From PBB1 sp046154125 (GTDB lineage: Bacteria; Pseudomonadota; Gammaproteobacteria; Burkholderiales; Burkholderiaceae_C), in NCBI GenBank assembly GCA_046154125.1, contig JBJXEJ010000139.1, positions 1 through 64,000 of the forward strand: a stretch of DNA of 64,000 bases, in the 5' to 3' direction. Position 1 is the stretch's first letter, and the number at the start of each line of letters is the position of its first letter. The translations under genes were made by a program, and so were the position numbers. The notes under the pieces are model-generated. The model searched no databases and was not told the origin of the DNA. It saw nothing but the letters and a program-made list of their open reading frames with translations. Positions 8,063 through 16,903 of this stretch are shown here, piece after piece.

Positions 8063-8578
8063 ATGATTCGAAACCACTCGCCGCTGCGCCGCGGACTTCG
8101 CTCGCTGGTGGCGGTGTTGTCGACACTGGCTCTGGGATCGACGGGCTGCGCGATCAACACGCCGGTCCGCGTGGTTCCGTCACAGCCCGGAGATCAGCCG
8201 GAGGACCGTCTGCAGGTGTCGCTGACCCATGCCGTGATCGATCCCGAGCAAGGTGGAACCTTCCATGAATACACTCGCCGCGTGCTCGACAGCCTGCCGG
8301 ATCAGCCCGGGCTGGTCTCGCACTCCGTGCGTCGCGAGTTGCTGGGCAACGAGGTGTGGACGATGACCGTATGGGAAAGCGACACCGCGCGATCGAAGTT
8401 CTTCGGGTCGGGCGCGCACGTTCAGGCGATGGCCCACGCATCACGTGCGATCTTGAATGTTCGTACGCAGCGCCTCGAGGTTCCGCGATCTGCCCTGCCC
8501 TTGACGTGGCCGCAGGTGCTGGCCTGGCTCGGCCCACCCTCGTGGCAGATGCCGGCCACTCGCGAAGTGCAGCGATGA
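8063..8578 (+). CDS. Lipoprotein with ABM-like (antibiotic biosynthesis monooxygenase fold) domain, first gene of efflux operon
   Basis: This 171-residue protein has an Arg-rich N-terminus, a hydrophobic signal ending STGC (Cys29) and then a domain of about 100 residues (about 52-140). The segments HEYTRRVLDSLPDQPGLVSHSVRREL and TMTVWESDTARSKFF match the dimeric alpha/beta-barrel ABM/DUF3291 pattern. A GAAGGG eight bases before the ATG supports the start. It leads a tightly overlapping operon with an outer-membrane factor, an adaptor and an RND pump. A periplasmic or outer-membrane-attached ABM protein could bind or modify a pump substrate, but catalytic residues are not defined in this family. 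The role is inferred from context only. Confidence 0.7.
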   Translation: MIRNHSPLRRGLRSLVAVLSTLALGSTGCAINTPVRVVPSQPGDQPEDRLQVSLTHAVIDPEQGGTFHEYTRRVLDSLPDQPGLVSHSVRRELLGNEVWTMTVWESDTARSKFFGSGAHVQAMAHASRAILNVRTQRLEVPRSALPLTWPQVLAWLGPPSWQMPATREVQR

Positions 8579-10074
8579 CGCGCGTCAACGGGGATGTTCC
8601 GGCCCGGCCCGGTCGCACGCTGCACCTGCTGCTGACGATCGGGGTGACGCTGCTTGCCGCAGCCTGCGCCTCATCGGTCGACACACCGACACCCAAAGGC
8701 GTCGAGGCTGCGGTGCAGGCGACCGCGTTTCGCCACCAGGGCAGCGACGCAGAAGCCTTCGACCCGCATTGGTGGAGGGCGTTCGACGATCCGTCGCTCA
8801 TCGCGTTGGTGACCGAGGCACAGCAGGCCAACCTCGACGTTCGCATCGCTGCCACACGCGTTCTGCAGGCCCGTGCGGGCAGCACGGCCGCAGCCTCTCG
8901 CCTGGCGCCCGCGATCGGACTGAACGGCAGCGCGTCCGACCAGCGCAGCGGCCTGCCCGACGCGTACAAGCGAACCTCGCCGGACACCCGCGCGTTGCGT
9001 GCTTCGCTCGACCTGGGCTGGGAGATCGACGTCTTCGGTGCCGCCCGCGCAGCAGCAGACGCAGCCGCCCTCGATGCCGATGCATCGATGGAGGCAGCCG
9101 AAGGCGCGAGATTGCTGGCTGCCAGCGAGGTCGCCCGGCTGTACATCGGCTGGCAAGGCGCTCGCCTTCGCCTTCACGAGCTCGAGAAGCTGCTGCAGAC
9201 GCAGTCCGACACCGAGCGCCTGACCCGCAGCCGCGAGGCCCAGGGCCTGTCGAGTCGGTTCGACGTGGCGCGTTCTGCAGCCGAGACGCAGACGCTCGCG
9301 GCGCAGCTGCCGCCGCTTCGCACGCTGGTCGCCACCACCGAGCACCAGATTTCCCTTGTGCTCGGACGCAGCGCCACGCAGCCCTTGTCGATGCTCGATG
9401 ACCGGGTCGCGCCACGGCTGCCGGAGGTGCCCGCGCTGCCGCCAGGTCAGCCGGCCGAGTTGCTGGGGCGACGGCCTGATCTGCGCGCAGCCGAGCGCCA
9501 GCTGGCTGCCGAAGGAGCCCGCCTGCGTGAGGCGCGCGCCGATCTGCTTCCACGCTTCTTCATCGCTGCACTGTTCGGCGGTCAGGACCTGACGATCAAC
9601 ACGCAGGCGTTGTCGCCGGTTCGCTACAGCAATGTCGCGCTCGCCTTTTCCATGCCACTGTTCAACGCGGGTCGTCTGCACGCCGCCGAGGACCGGGCTT
9701 CGGCCCGCGAGCGCGGCGCAGCGCTTCACTACGAACGTGCGGTACTCGGTGCGGTCCAGGAGGTGGAAGACAGTCTGGTGGCGCTGGCTCAGGAGCGAGA
9801 GCGGTCGCGCGCGCTCGACGCGCTGCAGGCGCAGCGTCGCACCGCGCTGCGTCACGCCGAATCGCTGCGCCGCGAAGGGCAGATCGACCTGCTGCAACTG
9901 CTGGACGCGCAACGCGGCGTGATCTCGGCAGAACTGGCGTGGACCGAACACCGCACGCAGCTGGCTCTCGATGCCGTGCAGCTCTACAAGGCGCTCGGCG
10001 GCGGCTGGCGCCTGCCTGAAGCCAGGGAAACGACTGCCCCGGCCGGCACACCCATTTCAGCGAGCTCGCCATGA
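8575..10074 (+). CDS. Outer-membrane efflux lipoprotein (NodT/OprM family)
   Basis: This 499-residue TolC-like channel protein has a lipoprotein signal ending LLAAAC (Cys31), an N-terminal WWRAFDDPSLIALV motif characteristic of NodT-type factors, and two repeated OEP domains with long Ala/Arg/Glu-rich helices. The conserved loop LLGRRPDLRAAERQLAA marks the start of the second half. The ATG at 8575 overlaps the previous stop (ATGA), and the adaptor start overlaps its own stop the same way. It should supply the outer-membrane duct for the RND pump encoded two genes downstream. Confidence 0.92.
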   Translation: MTRVNGDVPARPGRTLHLLLTIGVTLLAAACASSVDTPTPKGVEAAVQATAFRHQGSDAEAFDPHWWRAFDDPSLIALVTEAQQANLDVRIAATRVLQARAGSTAAASRLAPAIGLNGSASDQRSGLPDAYKRTSPDTRALRASLDLGWEIDVFGAARAAADAAALDADASMEAAEGARLLAASEVARLYIGWQGARLRLHELEKLLQTQSDTERLTRSREAQGLSSRFDVARSAAETQTLAAQLPPLRTLVATTEHQISLVLGRSATQPLSMLDDRVAPRLPEVPALPPGQPAELLGRRPDLRAAERQLAAEGARLREARADLLPRFFIAALFGGQDLTINTQALSPVRYSNVALAFSMPLFNAGRLHAAEDRASARERGAALHYERAVLGAVQEVEDSLVALAQERERSRALDALQAQRRTALRHAESLRREGQIDLLQLLDAQRGVISAELAWTEHRTQLALDAVQLYKALGGGWRLPEARETTAPAGTPISASSP

Positions 10075-11261
10075 ACCGATTCCCGACTTCTACTGCGCCG
10101 CGCGTCGGCATCGCTGCACTGATCGTCAGCACAGCCACGGCACTGCTGGTCGGCTGTTCCAAAGCGGTTGTACCTCCGCCCGGTCCGCAGGCGGTCTATG
10201 TGACCCCGGTGCACCTGGACCATGCGGCGGGAGACCGCCGCTACACCGCGACGCTGGCCCCGCGTGTCGAAAGCGAGATCGCGTTCCGCACCGGCGGCAA
10301 GGTGCTGGCCCGGCTGGTCGACGTCGGTCAGACCGTTCGGGCCGGCCAGCCGTTGGCAAGACTCGATGCGGCCGACCTGGCACTCGCGGTGGACGCGACC
10401 GCTGAACAGCTGCGTGCAGCCGAGGTCGATGCGACTCAGGCGGCCAGCGATGCGGCACGCTTCCAGCGGCTGCTGGCCGACGGGTCGGTCGGAGCGGCCG
10501 ATCAGGAGCGGCTGCAGGCCCGCGCCGATGCGGCTGCTGCGCGTGTCGTCCAGGCACGGCGCCAGCTCGACCTGGCGCGCAACCGCAGCAGCTACACGAC
10601 GCTGGTCGCACCGTTCGACGGCGTGCTGACGTCACGCCGCTTCGAGGCCGGACAGGTGGTCGGCGAAGGCCAGTCGGTGCTCACGCTGGCGCGGGAGAGC
10701 GACCTGGAAATCGTCGCCGACATCCCCGAGCGGCTCGCACCGCAACTGCGCGAGCAGCTCGCAAGCGGTCGCATTGCAGACGGCGCACCTGTCGCGCTTC
10801 GGCTGCGCGAACTGTCGCCGGGAGCCAACGCGGCCACGCGCACGTTCCGCGCTCGCTACGCCATCGCCCAGCCGCGGCCCGCAGCGTGGCGAATCGGCAT
10901 GACCGCCGAGCTGTTGCTCGCCGCCAGCGGCCCATCGGATTCCGCCGCCGAGTTGCCTGCGACGGCGCTGGTCACCGTGCGCGGTGAGCCCGCGGTGTGG
11001 ATCGTGGCCGACGCGGCTGCGGGGCGCCTCGAACTCCAGACGGTTCGCGTCGTGGCACAAGGCAGCGATCGCGTGCGCGTGAGCGGTGTCGCCGAAGGCG
11101 CGCTGGTGGTCTCGGCCGGTGCGCACAAGCTCGACCCGGGCATGCGCGTGCGCCCGGTTCGGCGGCCTCTCGATTCACCGCTGGACGCGTCGCAGGCCGA
11201 CACGCGGTCCCCGCCGGGCGGAGTCGCTTCCGCGACCAAAGAACCTTCGTCGAAGCCATGA
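10071..11261 (+). CDS. RND efflux periplasmic adaptor lipoprotein
   Basis: This 396-residue membrane fusion protein has a good lipobox (LLVGCS, Cys29). The first lipoyl half lies around residues 60-95 (TGGKVLARLVDVGQTVRAGQPL). It is followed by a short helical hairpin, the second lipoyl half (NRSSYTTLVAPFDGVL), a beta-barrel and a membrane-proximal domain. The C-terminal ~35 residues are low-complexity and probably disordered. The start overlaps the OMF stop (ATGA), and its own stop overlaps the pump start. It connects the RND pump to the outer-membrane factor. Confidence 0.92.
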   Translation: MNRFPTSTAPRVGIAALIVSTATALLVGCSKAVVPPPGPQAVYVTPVHLDHAAGDRRYTATLAPRVESEIAFRTGGKVLARLVDVGQTVRAGQPLARLDAADLALAVDATAEQLRAAEVDATQAASDAARFQRLLADGSVGAADQERLQARADAAAARVVQARRQLDLARNRSSYTTLVAPFDGVLTSRRFEAGQVVGEGQSVLTLARESDLEIVADIPERLAPQLREQLASGRIADGAPVALRLRELSPGANAATRTFRARYAIAQPRPAAWRIGMTAELLLAASGPSDSAAELPATALVTVRGEPAVWIVADAAAGRLELQTVRVVAQGSDRVRVSGVAEGALVVSAGAHKLDPGMRVRPVRRPLDSPLDASQADTRSPPGGVASATKEPSSKP

Positions 11262-14200
11262 AGTCGTTCAACCTGTCCGAGTGGGCCGTCACGCACCGGC
11301 CCATGGTGCTGTTCCTGATGCTGATCACGTTGCTCGTGGGCGGCTGGTCGTTCTCGAAGCTGGGACGCCTGGAAGACCCGGTCTTCAACGTGCCGACGAT
11401 GACCGCCGTCGTCGCCTGGCCAGGCGCTAGCGCGCAACAGGTCCAGGACCAGGTCATCAACCGCATGGAGCGCGAACTGCAGGAGATCGAAGGCATCGAC
11501 TACGTGCGTGGCTTCTCCCGGCAGGGCTACGGCGGTCTGACACTGTGGATGAAGGGCGGCACGTCCAGGGCCGACCTGGACACAGCGTGGTACCAGGCGC
11601 GCAAGAAGATCGGCGACGTTCGAGCGCAGTTCCCCGAAGGCGTGCGAGGCCCGTTCTTCAACGACGAGTTCACGGACGTCTACACGGTGGTCTATGCGCT
11701 GCATGCACCCGAACTGAGCCACGCCGAAACGCAGGTGCTGGCGGAGGACATCAAGCGTTCGCTGCAGGCGGTGCCGGGTGTGAACAAGGTCGACGTGATG
11801 GGGCGCCAGGTCGAGCAGGTGAATGTCGAATTCGAGTCCCGCCGCCTGGCTGCACTCGGGCTGACGCCGCACGCGATGATCGAGATACTCGGCCGGCAGA
11901 ACCTGCTCGCGCCATCGGGATCGGTCGACGGCACGGCAGACCGCACCTTCGTGCGCGTCAGCGGCGCGCTGCGCAGTGCAGCCGATGTGGCGGCGATCCC
12001 GGTCGAGGCCGGTGGCCGGCTGCTGAGACTGTCCGATGTGGCCGAAGTGCACGCGGGCTACGAAGATCCGCCGAGGTTCACCGTCCGCCACAACGGCGAG
12101 CCGGTGCTGGCGCTGGGCGTCGTGCTGTCGCGTCAGGTGAATCTGCTCAAGGTCGGCGAGCAGCTCGATGCCACCACCGCGACGCTGCAGGCCAGCCTGC
12201 CTCTGGGCGTGTCCCTGGAGAAGTACGCCGATCAGCCACGCGTGGTCGACGAGGCGGTGTGGGAGTTCGAGCAGGCGTTTCTCGAAGCGCTGGCCATCGT
12301 GCTCGCGGTGTGCTTCGTGGCACTGGGCTGGCGCAGCGGCATCGTGGTCGCGGCATCGGTTCCACTGGTGCTGGGCATCGTTGCGGCGGTGATGCACGCG
12401 GCGGGCTGGGCGCTGGACCGCATCTCGCTCGGCGCGCTGATCATCGCGCTCGGCCTGCTGGTGGACGACGCGATCATCGCCGTGGAGATGATGGTGGTGA
12501 AGATCGAGCAGGGCTGGGACCGCGCCCGTGCCGCGACCTTCGCCTACACCTCGACCGCCTTGCCGATGCTCACCGGCACGCTGGTCACGGTGGCCGGCTT
12601 CATGCCCGTGGGTTTCGCGAAATCGATTGCAGGGGAGTACGCCGGCGGCATCTTCTGGGTCGTCGGCGTGGCGCTGCTCTCATCGTGGATCGTCGCGGTT
12701 TTGTTCACGCCCTACCTCGGTGTGCTGCTGCTGCCAAGGTCGCCGAAGACCGTGGTGCCCGGGGCACATGACGCGCTGCTTCACCCTCGGCTGCGCCGGG
12801 CCATCGAGTGGGCGCTTTCGCACCGACGGGCCGTGCTTGGTGCCGCGGCGCTGATGTTGCTTGCTGCCGGCGCCGGCATGGGCCTGGTGCAGCAGCAGTT
12901 CTTTCCGAGCGCGTCGCGCAGCGAAGTCCTGGTTGATCTGCGGCTGCGCGAAGGCGCCTCTTTCGCGGCCACTGCCACCCAAGTCCGACGGTTCGAAAGC
13001 GTGCTGAAGGCCGACCCGGACGTTCTGGACTACACCGCCTACACCGGCGCCGGTTCGCCGCGATTCTTTCTCAGCCTCGGGCCCGAGCTGCCGAACCCGG
13101 GCTATGCGCAGTTCGTCGTCCAGACCGCCGGCATCCCCGAGCGCGAGGCGGTGCGCAAGCGATTGATCGCGCTCTTCGATGCGGGCGAGGTATTTCCCGA
13201 AGTCCGCGGCCGGGTGCAAAGGATGGAGTTCGGCCCGCCGGTCGGATTTCCGGTGCAGTTCCGTGTGATCGGACCCGACGCGCAGCAGGTGCGCGACATC
13301 GCCCACAACGTGCGCGACATCGTGCGCACCAGCACGCTGGTGCGCGACACCCACCTGGACTGGGACGAACAGGTGCGGACCGTGCGCGCGCAGGTCGATC
13401 AGGACCAGGCGCGACTGATGGGACTTTCGTCGGCCGAAATATCGAACACCGTGCAGGCGATGCTGTCGGGCATTCCCGTGACCCAGATACGGCGCGGCGA
13501 AGAGTTGATTGACGTCGTGCTGCGCGCAGCACCTGACGAGCGACTGTCACTCGAGCAGCTGCAGGACCTGAACCTGCCCACCGCCAACGGCAACACGGTG
13601 CCGCTGTCGCAGGTAGCGCGCCTGGAAGCAGCCTTCGAGGACCCGGTGCTGTGGCGACGCAACCGCGACCTCGCGCTGACCGTGCGCAGCGATGTGGCCG
13701 ACGGAGTGCAGGGACCCTACGCCACTCAGCGGATCTGGCCGAGCCTCAAGCCGATTCTGGACACGCTGCCCCCGGGCTACCGCATCGAACAGGGTGGTGC
13801 GATCGAGGAAAGCGACAAGAGCAACGTGGCGCTGTTCGCGGTGTTTCCGGCGATGTTCGTCGTGACGCTGCTGATCCTGATGGTGCAGCTGCAGAGCTTC
13901 TCGCGCATGTTGATGGTGTTCCTGACCGCGCCACTGGGACTGATCGGCGTGGTGCCTGCACTGCTCGCATTCAACGCACCGTTCGGCTTCGTCGCGCTGC
14001 TGGGCGTGATTGCGCTGGGCGGAATGATCATGCGCAACGCGGTCATCCTGGTCGACCAGATCGACAGGGACATTGCGCAAGGCAGCGCGCCGTGGCAGGC
14101 CATCGTCGACGCCACCGTACGCCGTGCAAGACCGGTGGTGCTGACAGCCGCCGCCGCGATCCTTGCAATGATCCCGCTCACGCGCAGCGTGTTCTGGGGG

Positions 14201-14356
14201 CCGATGGCGATGGCGATCATGGGTGGACTGGTGGTCGCCACCGCACTGACACTGGTGTTCGTGCCGGCGCTGTACGCGACCTGGTTCAGGGTTGGTCGCA
14301 CGTTGCCGTCCGGCGAAAGAACACAGATCGGCGCGAACGCCGCACCGCAGAGCTGA
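11258..14356 (+). CDS. RND efflux pump inner-membrane permease (AcrB/MexK-like)
   Basis: This 1032-residue proton-driven pump starts MKSFNLSEWAVTHRP and has the usual twelve-helix plan with two large periplasmic loops. Seen motifs include the N-terminal helix, PTMTAVVAWPGASAQQVQDQV in the first porter subdomain, and the intramembrane stretch GLLVDDAIIAVEMM with the paired acidic residues needed for proton relay. A second half begins near residue 510. The ATG at 11258 overlaps the adaptor stop (ATGA). The sequence belongs to the hydrophobe/amphiphile branch rather than the metal-exporting CusA branch. Expression is presumably controlled by the divergent TetR. Confidence 0.93.
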   Translation: MKSFNLSEWAVTHRPMVLFLMLITLLVGGWSFSKLGRLEDPVFNVPTMTAVVAWPGASAQQVQDQVINRMERELQEIEGIDYVRGFSRQGYGGLTLWMKGGTSRADLDTAWYQARKKIGDVRAQFPEGVRGPFFNDEFTDVYTVVYALHAPELSHAETQVLAEDIKRSLQAVPGVNKVDVMGRQVEQVNVEFESRRLAALGLTPHAMIEILGRQNLLAPSGSVDGTADRTFVRVSGALRSAADVAAIPVEAGGRLLRLSDVAEVHAGYEDPPRFTVRHNGEPVLALGVVLSRQVNLLKVGEQLDATTATLQASLPLGVSLEKYADQPRVVDEAVWEFEQAFLEALAIVLAVCFVALGWRSGIVVAASVPLVLGIVAAVMHAAGWALDRISLGALIIALGLLVDDAIIAVEMMVVKIEQGWDRARAATFAYTSTALPMLTGTLVTVAGFMPVGFAKSIAGEYAGGIFWVVGVALLSSWIVAVLFTPYLGVLLLPRSPKTVVPGAHDALLHPRLRRAIEWALSHRRAVLGAAALMLLAAGAGMGLVQQQFFPSASRSEVLVDLRLREGASFAATATQVRRFESVLKADPDVLDYTAYTGAGSPRFFLSLGPELPNPGYAQFVVQTAGIPEREAVRKRLIALFDAGEVFPEVRGRVQRMEFGPPVGFPVQFRVIGPDAQQVRDIAHNVRDIVRTSTLVRDTHLDWDEQVRTVRAQVDQDQARLMGLSSAEISNTVQAMLSGIPVTQIRRGEELIDVVLRAAPDERLSLEQLQDLNLPTANGNTVPLSQVARLEAAFEDPVLWRRNRDLALTVRSDVADGVQGPYATQRIWPSLKPILDTLPPGYRIEQGGAIEESDKSNVALFAVFPAMFVVTLLILMVQLQSFSRMLMVFLTAPLGLIGVVPALLAFNAPFGFVALLGVIALGGMIMRNAVILVDQIDRDIAQGSAPWQAIVDATVRRARPVVLTAAAAILAMIPLTRSVFWGPMAMAIMGGLVVATALTLVFVPALYATWFRVGRTLPSGERTQIGANAAPQS

Positions 14357-14484
14357 GCGCCATCATGACGGTTGGAAGGCACTTGCGCGGGCCCGATCCG
14401 GCCCGTCGAGCTGCGATTTCGCTCCGGTGCTGCATGTTCAAATGAAGGGTCGATGCGTGCACCGCCTGAACGAGAAATTCCACC

Positions 14485-15276
14485 TTGAAGATTGCCACCT
14501 GGAACGTCAATTCGCTCAACGTCCGCTTGCCACAGGTCCTGGAGTGGCTGGCTGCGCATCAGCCGGATGCGCTGTGCCTCCAGGAAACGAAACTCACCGA
14601 CGACAAGTTCCCGCACGCCGAGCTGGCGGCGGCGGGCTACCAGTCGCAGTGGTTCGGCCAGAAGACCTACAACGGCGTCGCCTTGCTGACACGCACGCCG
14701 GCCGACGCGGTGGTGAAGAACATCCCCGGCTGTTCCGACGAACAGTCGCGCGTGATCGGCGGCACGGTGAACGGTGTGCGGGTGATCGGCGGGTACTTCC
14801 CGAACGGGCAGGCACCCGACAGCGACAAGTTCCAGTACAAGATGGCTTGGCTCGAAGGCCTGAACGCCTGGATCACCGCTGAGCTGAAGTCGCATGAGAG
14901 TCTGGTGCTGGTCGGCGACTTCAACATCGCACCCGAAGACCGCGATGTCTACGACCCCGTCGCTTGGGCCGGGCAGATCCACTGCACGCCCGAGGAACGT
15001 GCGCATTTTCAGCGGCTGCTGTCGCTCGGTCTGCACGACGCGTTTCGGCTGTTCGAACAGCCTCCGAAGAGCTGGAGCTGGTGGGACTACCGAAACCTCG
15101 CGTTTCGCAGGAACCAGGGGTTGCGCATCGATCACATCCTGGTGAGTGACGCACTCAAGACCCGGGTGGCCGCCTGCTCGATCGACAAGCTGCCTCGCAA
15201 GAACGAGCGTCCCAGCGACCATGCCCCGGTGTGGGCCGAGATCGAGGCCGCTGCGGGGCAGCCTGGCGGCAACTGA
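14485..15276 (+). CDS. xth: Exodeoxyribonuclease III
   Basis: This 263-residue AP endonuclease/3'-5' exonuclease of base-excision repair belongs to the Mg-dependent endonuclease/exonuclease/phosphatase fold. Family motifs are the start KIATWNVNSLNVRL (Asn in the metal site), LCLQETKL (metal-binding Glu), VGDFNIAP (Asp/Asn), and the C-terminal RIDHILVS and PSDHAPVW with the catalytic His. The start is a TTG at 14485, since the conserved N-terminus begins there and no ATG or GTG fits. It is followed tail-to-tail by ntrC with 17 bp between stops. Confidence 0.95.
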   Translation: MKIATWNVNSLNVRLPQVLEWLAAHQPDALCLQETKLTDDKFPHAELAAAGYQSQWFGQKTYNGVALLTRTPADAVVKNIPGCSDEQSRVIGGTVNGVRVIGGYFPNGQAPDSDKFQYKMAWLEGLNAWITAELKSHESLVLVGDFNIAPEDRDVYDPVAWAGQIHCTPEERAHFQRLLSLGLHDAFRLFEQPPKSWSWWDYRNLAFRRNQGLRIDHILVSDALKTRVAACSIDKLPRKNERPSDHAPVWAEIEAAAGQPGGN

Positions 15277-15293
15277 ACGTCAGCGGCGCTGGC

Positions 15294-16850
15294 TCAATCG
15301 TCGAGCCCGAGTTCCTGGATCTTGCGCGTGATCGTGTTGCGGCCGATGCCGAGCTTCTGCGCAGCCTCGATGCGGCGACCCCGCGTCATGTCGAGCGCGG
15401 TATGGATCAGCTGTGCCTCGAACTTGCGGGTCAGCGTTTCCCAGACTTCGGGCTCACCGGCCAGCAGCAGGCTGCGTGATTCACGCTCGAGGTCGGCCAG
15501 CCAGCGTGACGGACTGACAGGAAGCTCCGCCGTCGAAACCGCCTCACGCGAAACGTCGGACGCGACGACGATCGACTCCGCGTCGGATGCGGCGGGCACA
15601 GGCTCCGGCATCGACACCACAGGCACCGATGCACTGAACACCGGAACAGCAATCGGAGGGCTGCCCATCGGCGTGGCCGGCAAGGCGGCAGGCGATGAGG
15701 TCGTCAGCAGTTCGGGTGGCAGGTCCTTCGGTTCGATGGTTTGCGCGGGCGCCATCACCGTGAGCCAGTGACAGATGTTCTCGAGCTGCCGGACGTTCCC
15801 AGGGAAATCGAATCGCATCATCTGAGCCACCGCTGAGTCGGTGATGCGCTTGGCTTCGACGCCCAGTTCCTTGGCGCTTTTCTGCAGGAAGAAGCGCGCC
15901 AGTGCAGGCACGTCTTCCTGCCTCTCGCGCAACGCGGGAAGACGCAGGCGGATCACGTTCAGACGGTGGAACAGGTCTTCGCGGAAGACACCTTGCCTGA
16001 CCCGGTCTTCGAGGTTCTGGTGCGTCGCGGCAATGACCCGCACGTTGCTGCGCATCGGGTTGTGACCGCCGACTCGGTAGAACTGGCCGTCGCTGAGCAC
16101 ACGCAGCAGACGTGTCTGCAGGTCGAACGGCATGTCACCGATTTCGTCCAGGAAAAGCGTGCCGCCATCGGCCTGCTCGAAGCGCCCGCGTCGTGTGGTC
16201 TGCGCACCGGTGAATGCACCGCGCTCGTGGCCGAACAACTCGCTCTCGAGCAGGTCCTTCGGAATCGCGGCGGTGTTGATGGCGACGAAAGGGCCCGTCG
16301 CGCGCGGGCTGTGCTTGTGCAGCGCATGAGCAACCAGTTCCTTGCCCGAGCCCGACTCGCCGGTGATCAGCACCGTGACGATGCTCTGGCTGAGTCGTCC
16401 GATCGCGCGAAAGACATCCTGCATGGCTGGCGCCTGGCCCAGCATCTCCGGCATCTCCGCGAGACGCTCGTCGCGCACGGCCTCGCGCATGCTTTCATCG
16501 AGAGCCCGGCGAATCAGCTCGACGGCCTTGGGCACATCGAAGGGCTTGGGCAGGTACTCGAAAGCACCGCCCTGAAAGGCGCTGACCGCGCTGTCCAGAT
16601 CGGAATAGGCCGTCATGATGATGACCTGCAGTTCAGGATGCAGCTGCTTGACCTTGGCCAGCAGATCGATGCCCGAACCACCGGGCATGCGGATGTCGGA
16701 GACGAGCACCTGCGGAACGTCATCCTCGAGGGCGATCAGCACATCGCGAGGGTTGGTGAAACTGCGTACCGCCAGATCTTCTCGTGCCAGCGCCTTTTCC
16801 AGCACGAAGCGGATGGATTGGTCGTCGTCAACAATCCAGATGGGTTTCAT
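15294..16850 (-). CDS. glnG: Nitrogen regulation protein NR(I), sigma-54 activator NtrC
   Basis: This 518-residue response regulator activates sigma-54 promoters under nitrogen limitation. The receiver domain (1-120) has phospho-acceptor Asp52 and Lys102. The AAA+ domain has Walker A GESGSGKE (164-171), the sigma-54-contacting GAFTGA loop (211-216) and Walker B LFLDE (232-236). The C-terminal Fis-type helix-turn-helix occupies about 480-518. Between the AAA+ and DNA-binding parts lies an unusually long Pro/Ala/Val/Ser-rich linker (about 384-448). E. coli NtrC is about 470 residues, so the linker explains the extra length. It is also called ntrC and lies 53 bp after ntrB. Confidence 0.96.
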   Translation of the reverse strand: MKPIWIVDDDQSIRFVLEKALAREDLAVRSFTNPRDVLIALEDDVPQVLVSDIRMPGGSGIDLLAKVKQLHPELQVIIMTAYSDLDSAVSAFQGGAFEYLPKPFDVPKAVELIRRALDESMREAVRDERLAEMPEMLGQAPAMQDVFRAIGRLSQSIVTVLITGESGSGKELVAHALHKHSPRATGPFVAINTAAIPKDLLESELFGHERGAFTGAQTTRRGRFEQADGGTLFLDEIGDMPFDLQTRLLRVLSDGQFYRVGGHNPMRSNVRVIAATHQNLEDRVRQGVFREDLFHRLNVIRLRLPALRERQEDVPALARFFLQKSAKELGVEAKRITDSAVAQMMRFDFPGNVRQLENICHWLTVMAPAQTIEPKDLPPELLTTSSPAALPATPMGSPPIAVPVFSASVPVVSMPEPVPAASDAESIVVASDVSREAVSTAELPVSPSRWLADLERESRSLLLAGEPEVWETLTRKFEAQLIHTALDMTRGRRIEAAQKLGIGRNTITRKIQELGLDD

Positions 16851-16903
16851 TCACTGCCTCTTCAATGGAAGACACCGACGCGCTGCGGTGCACGGAAAAG
16901 AGC

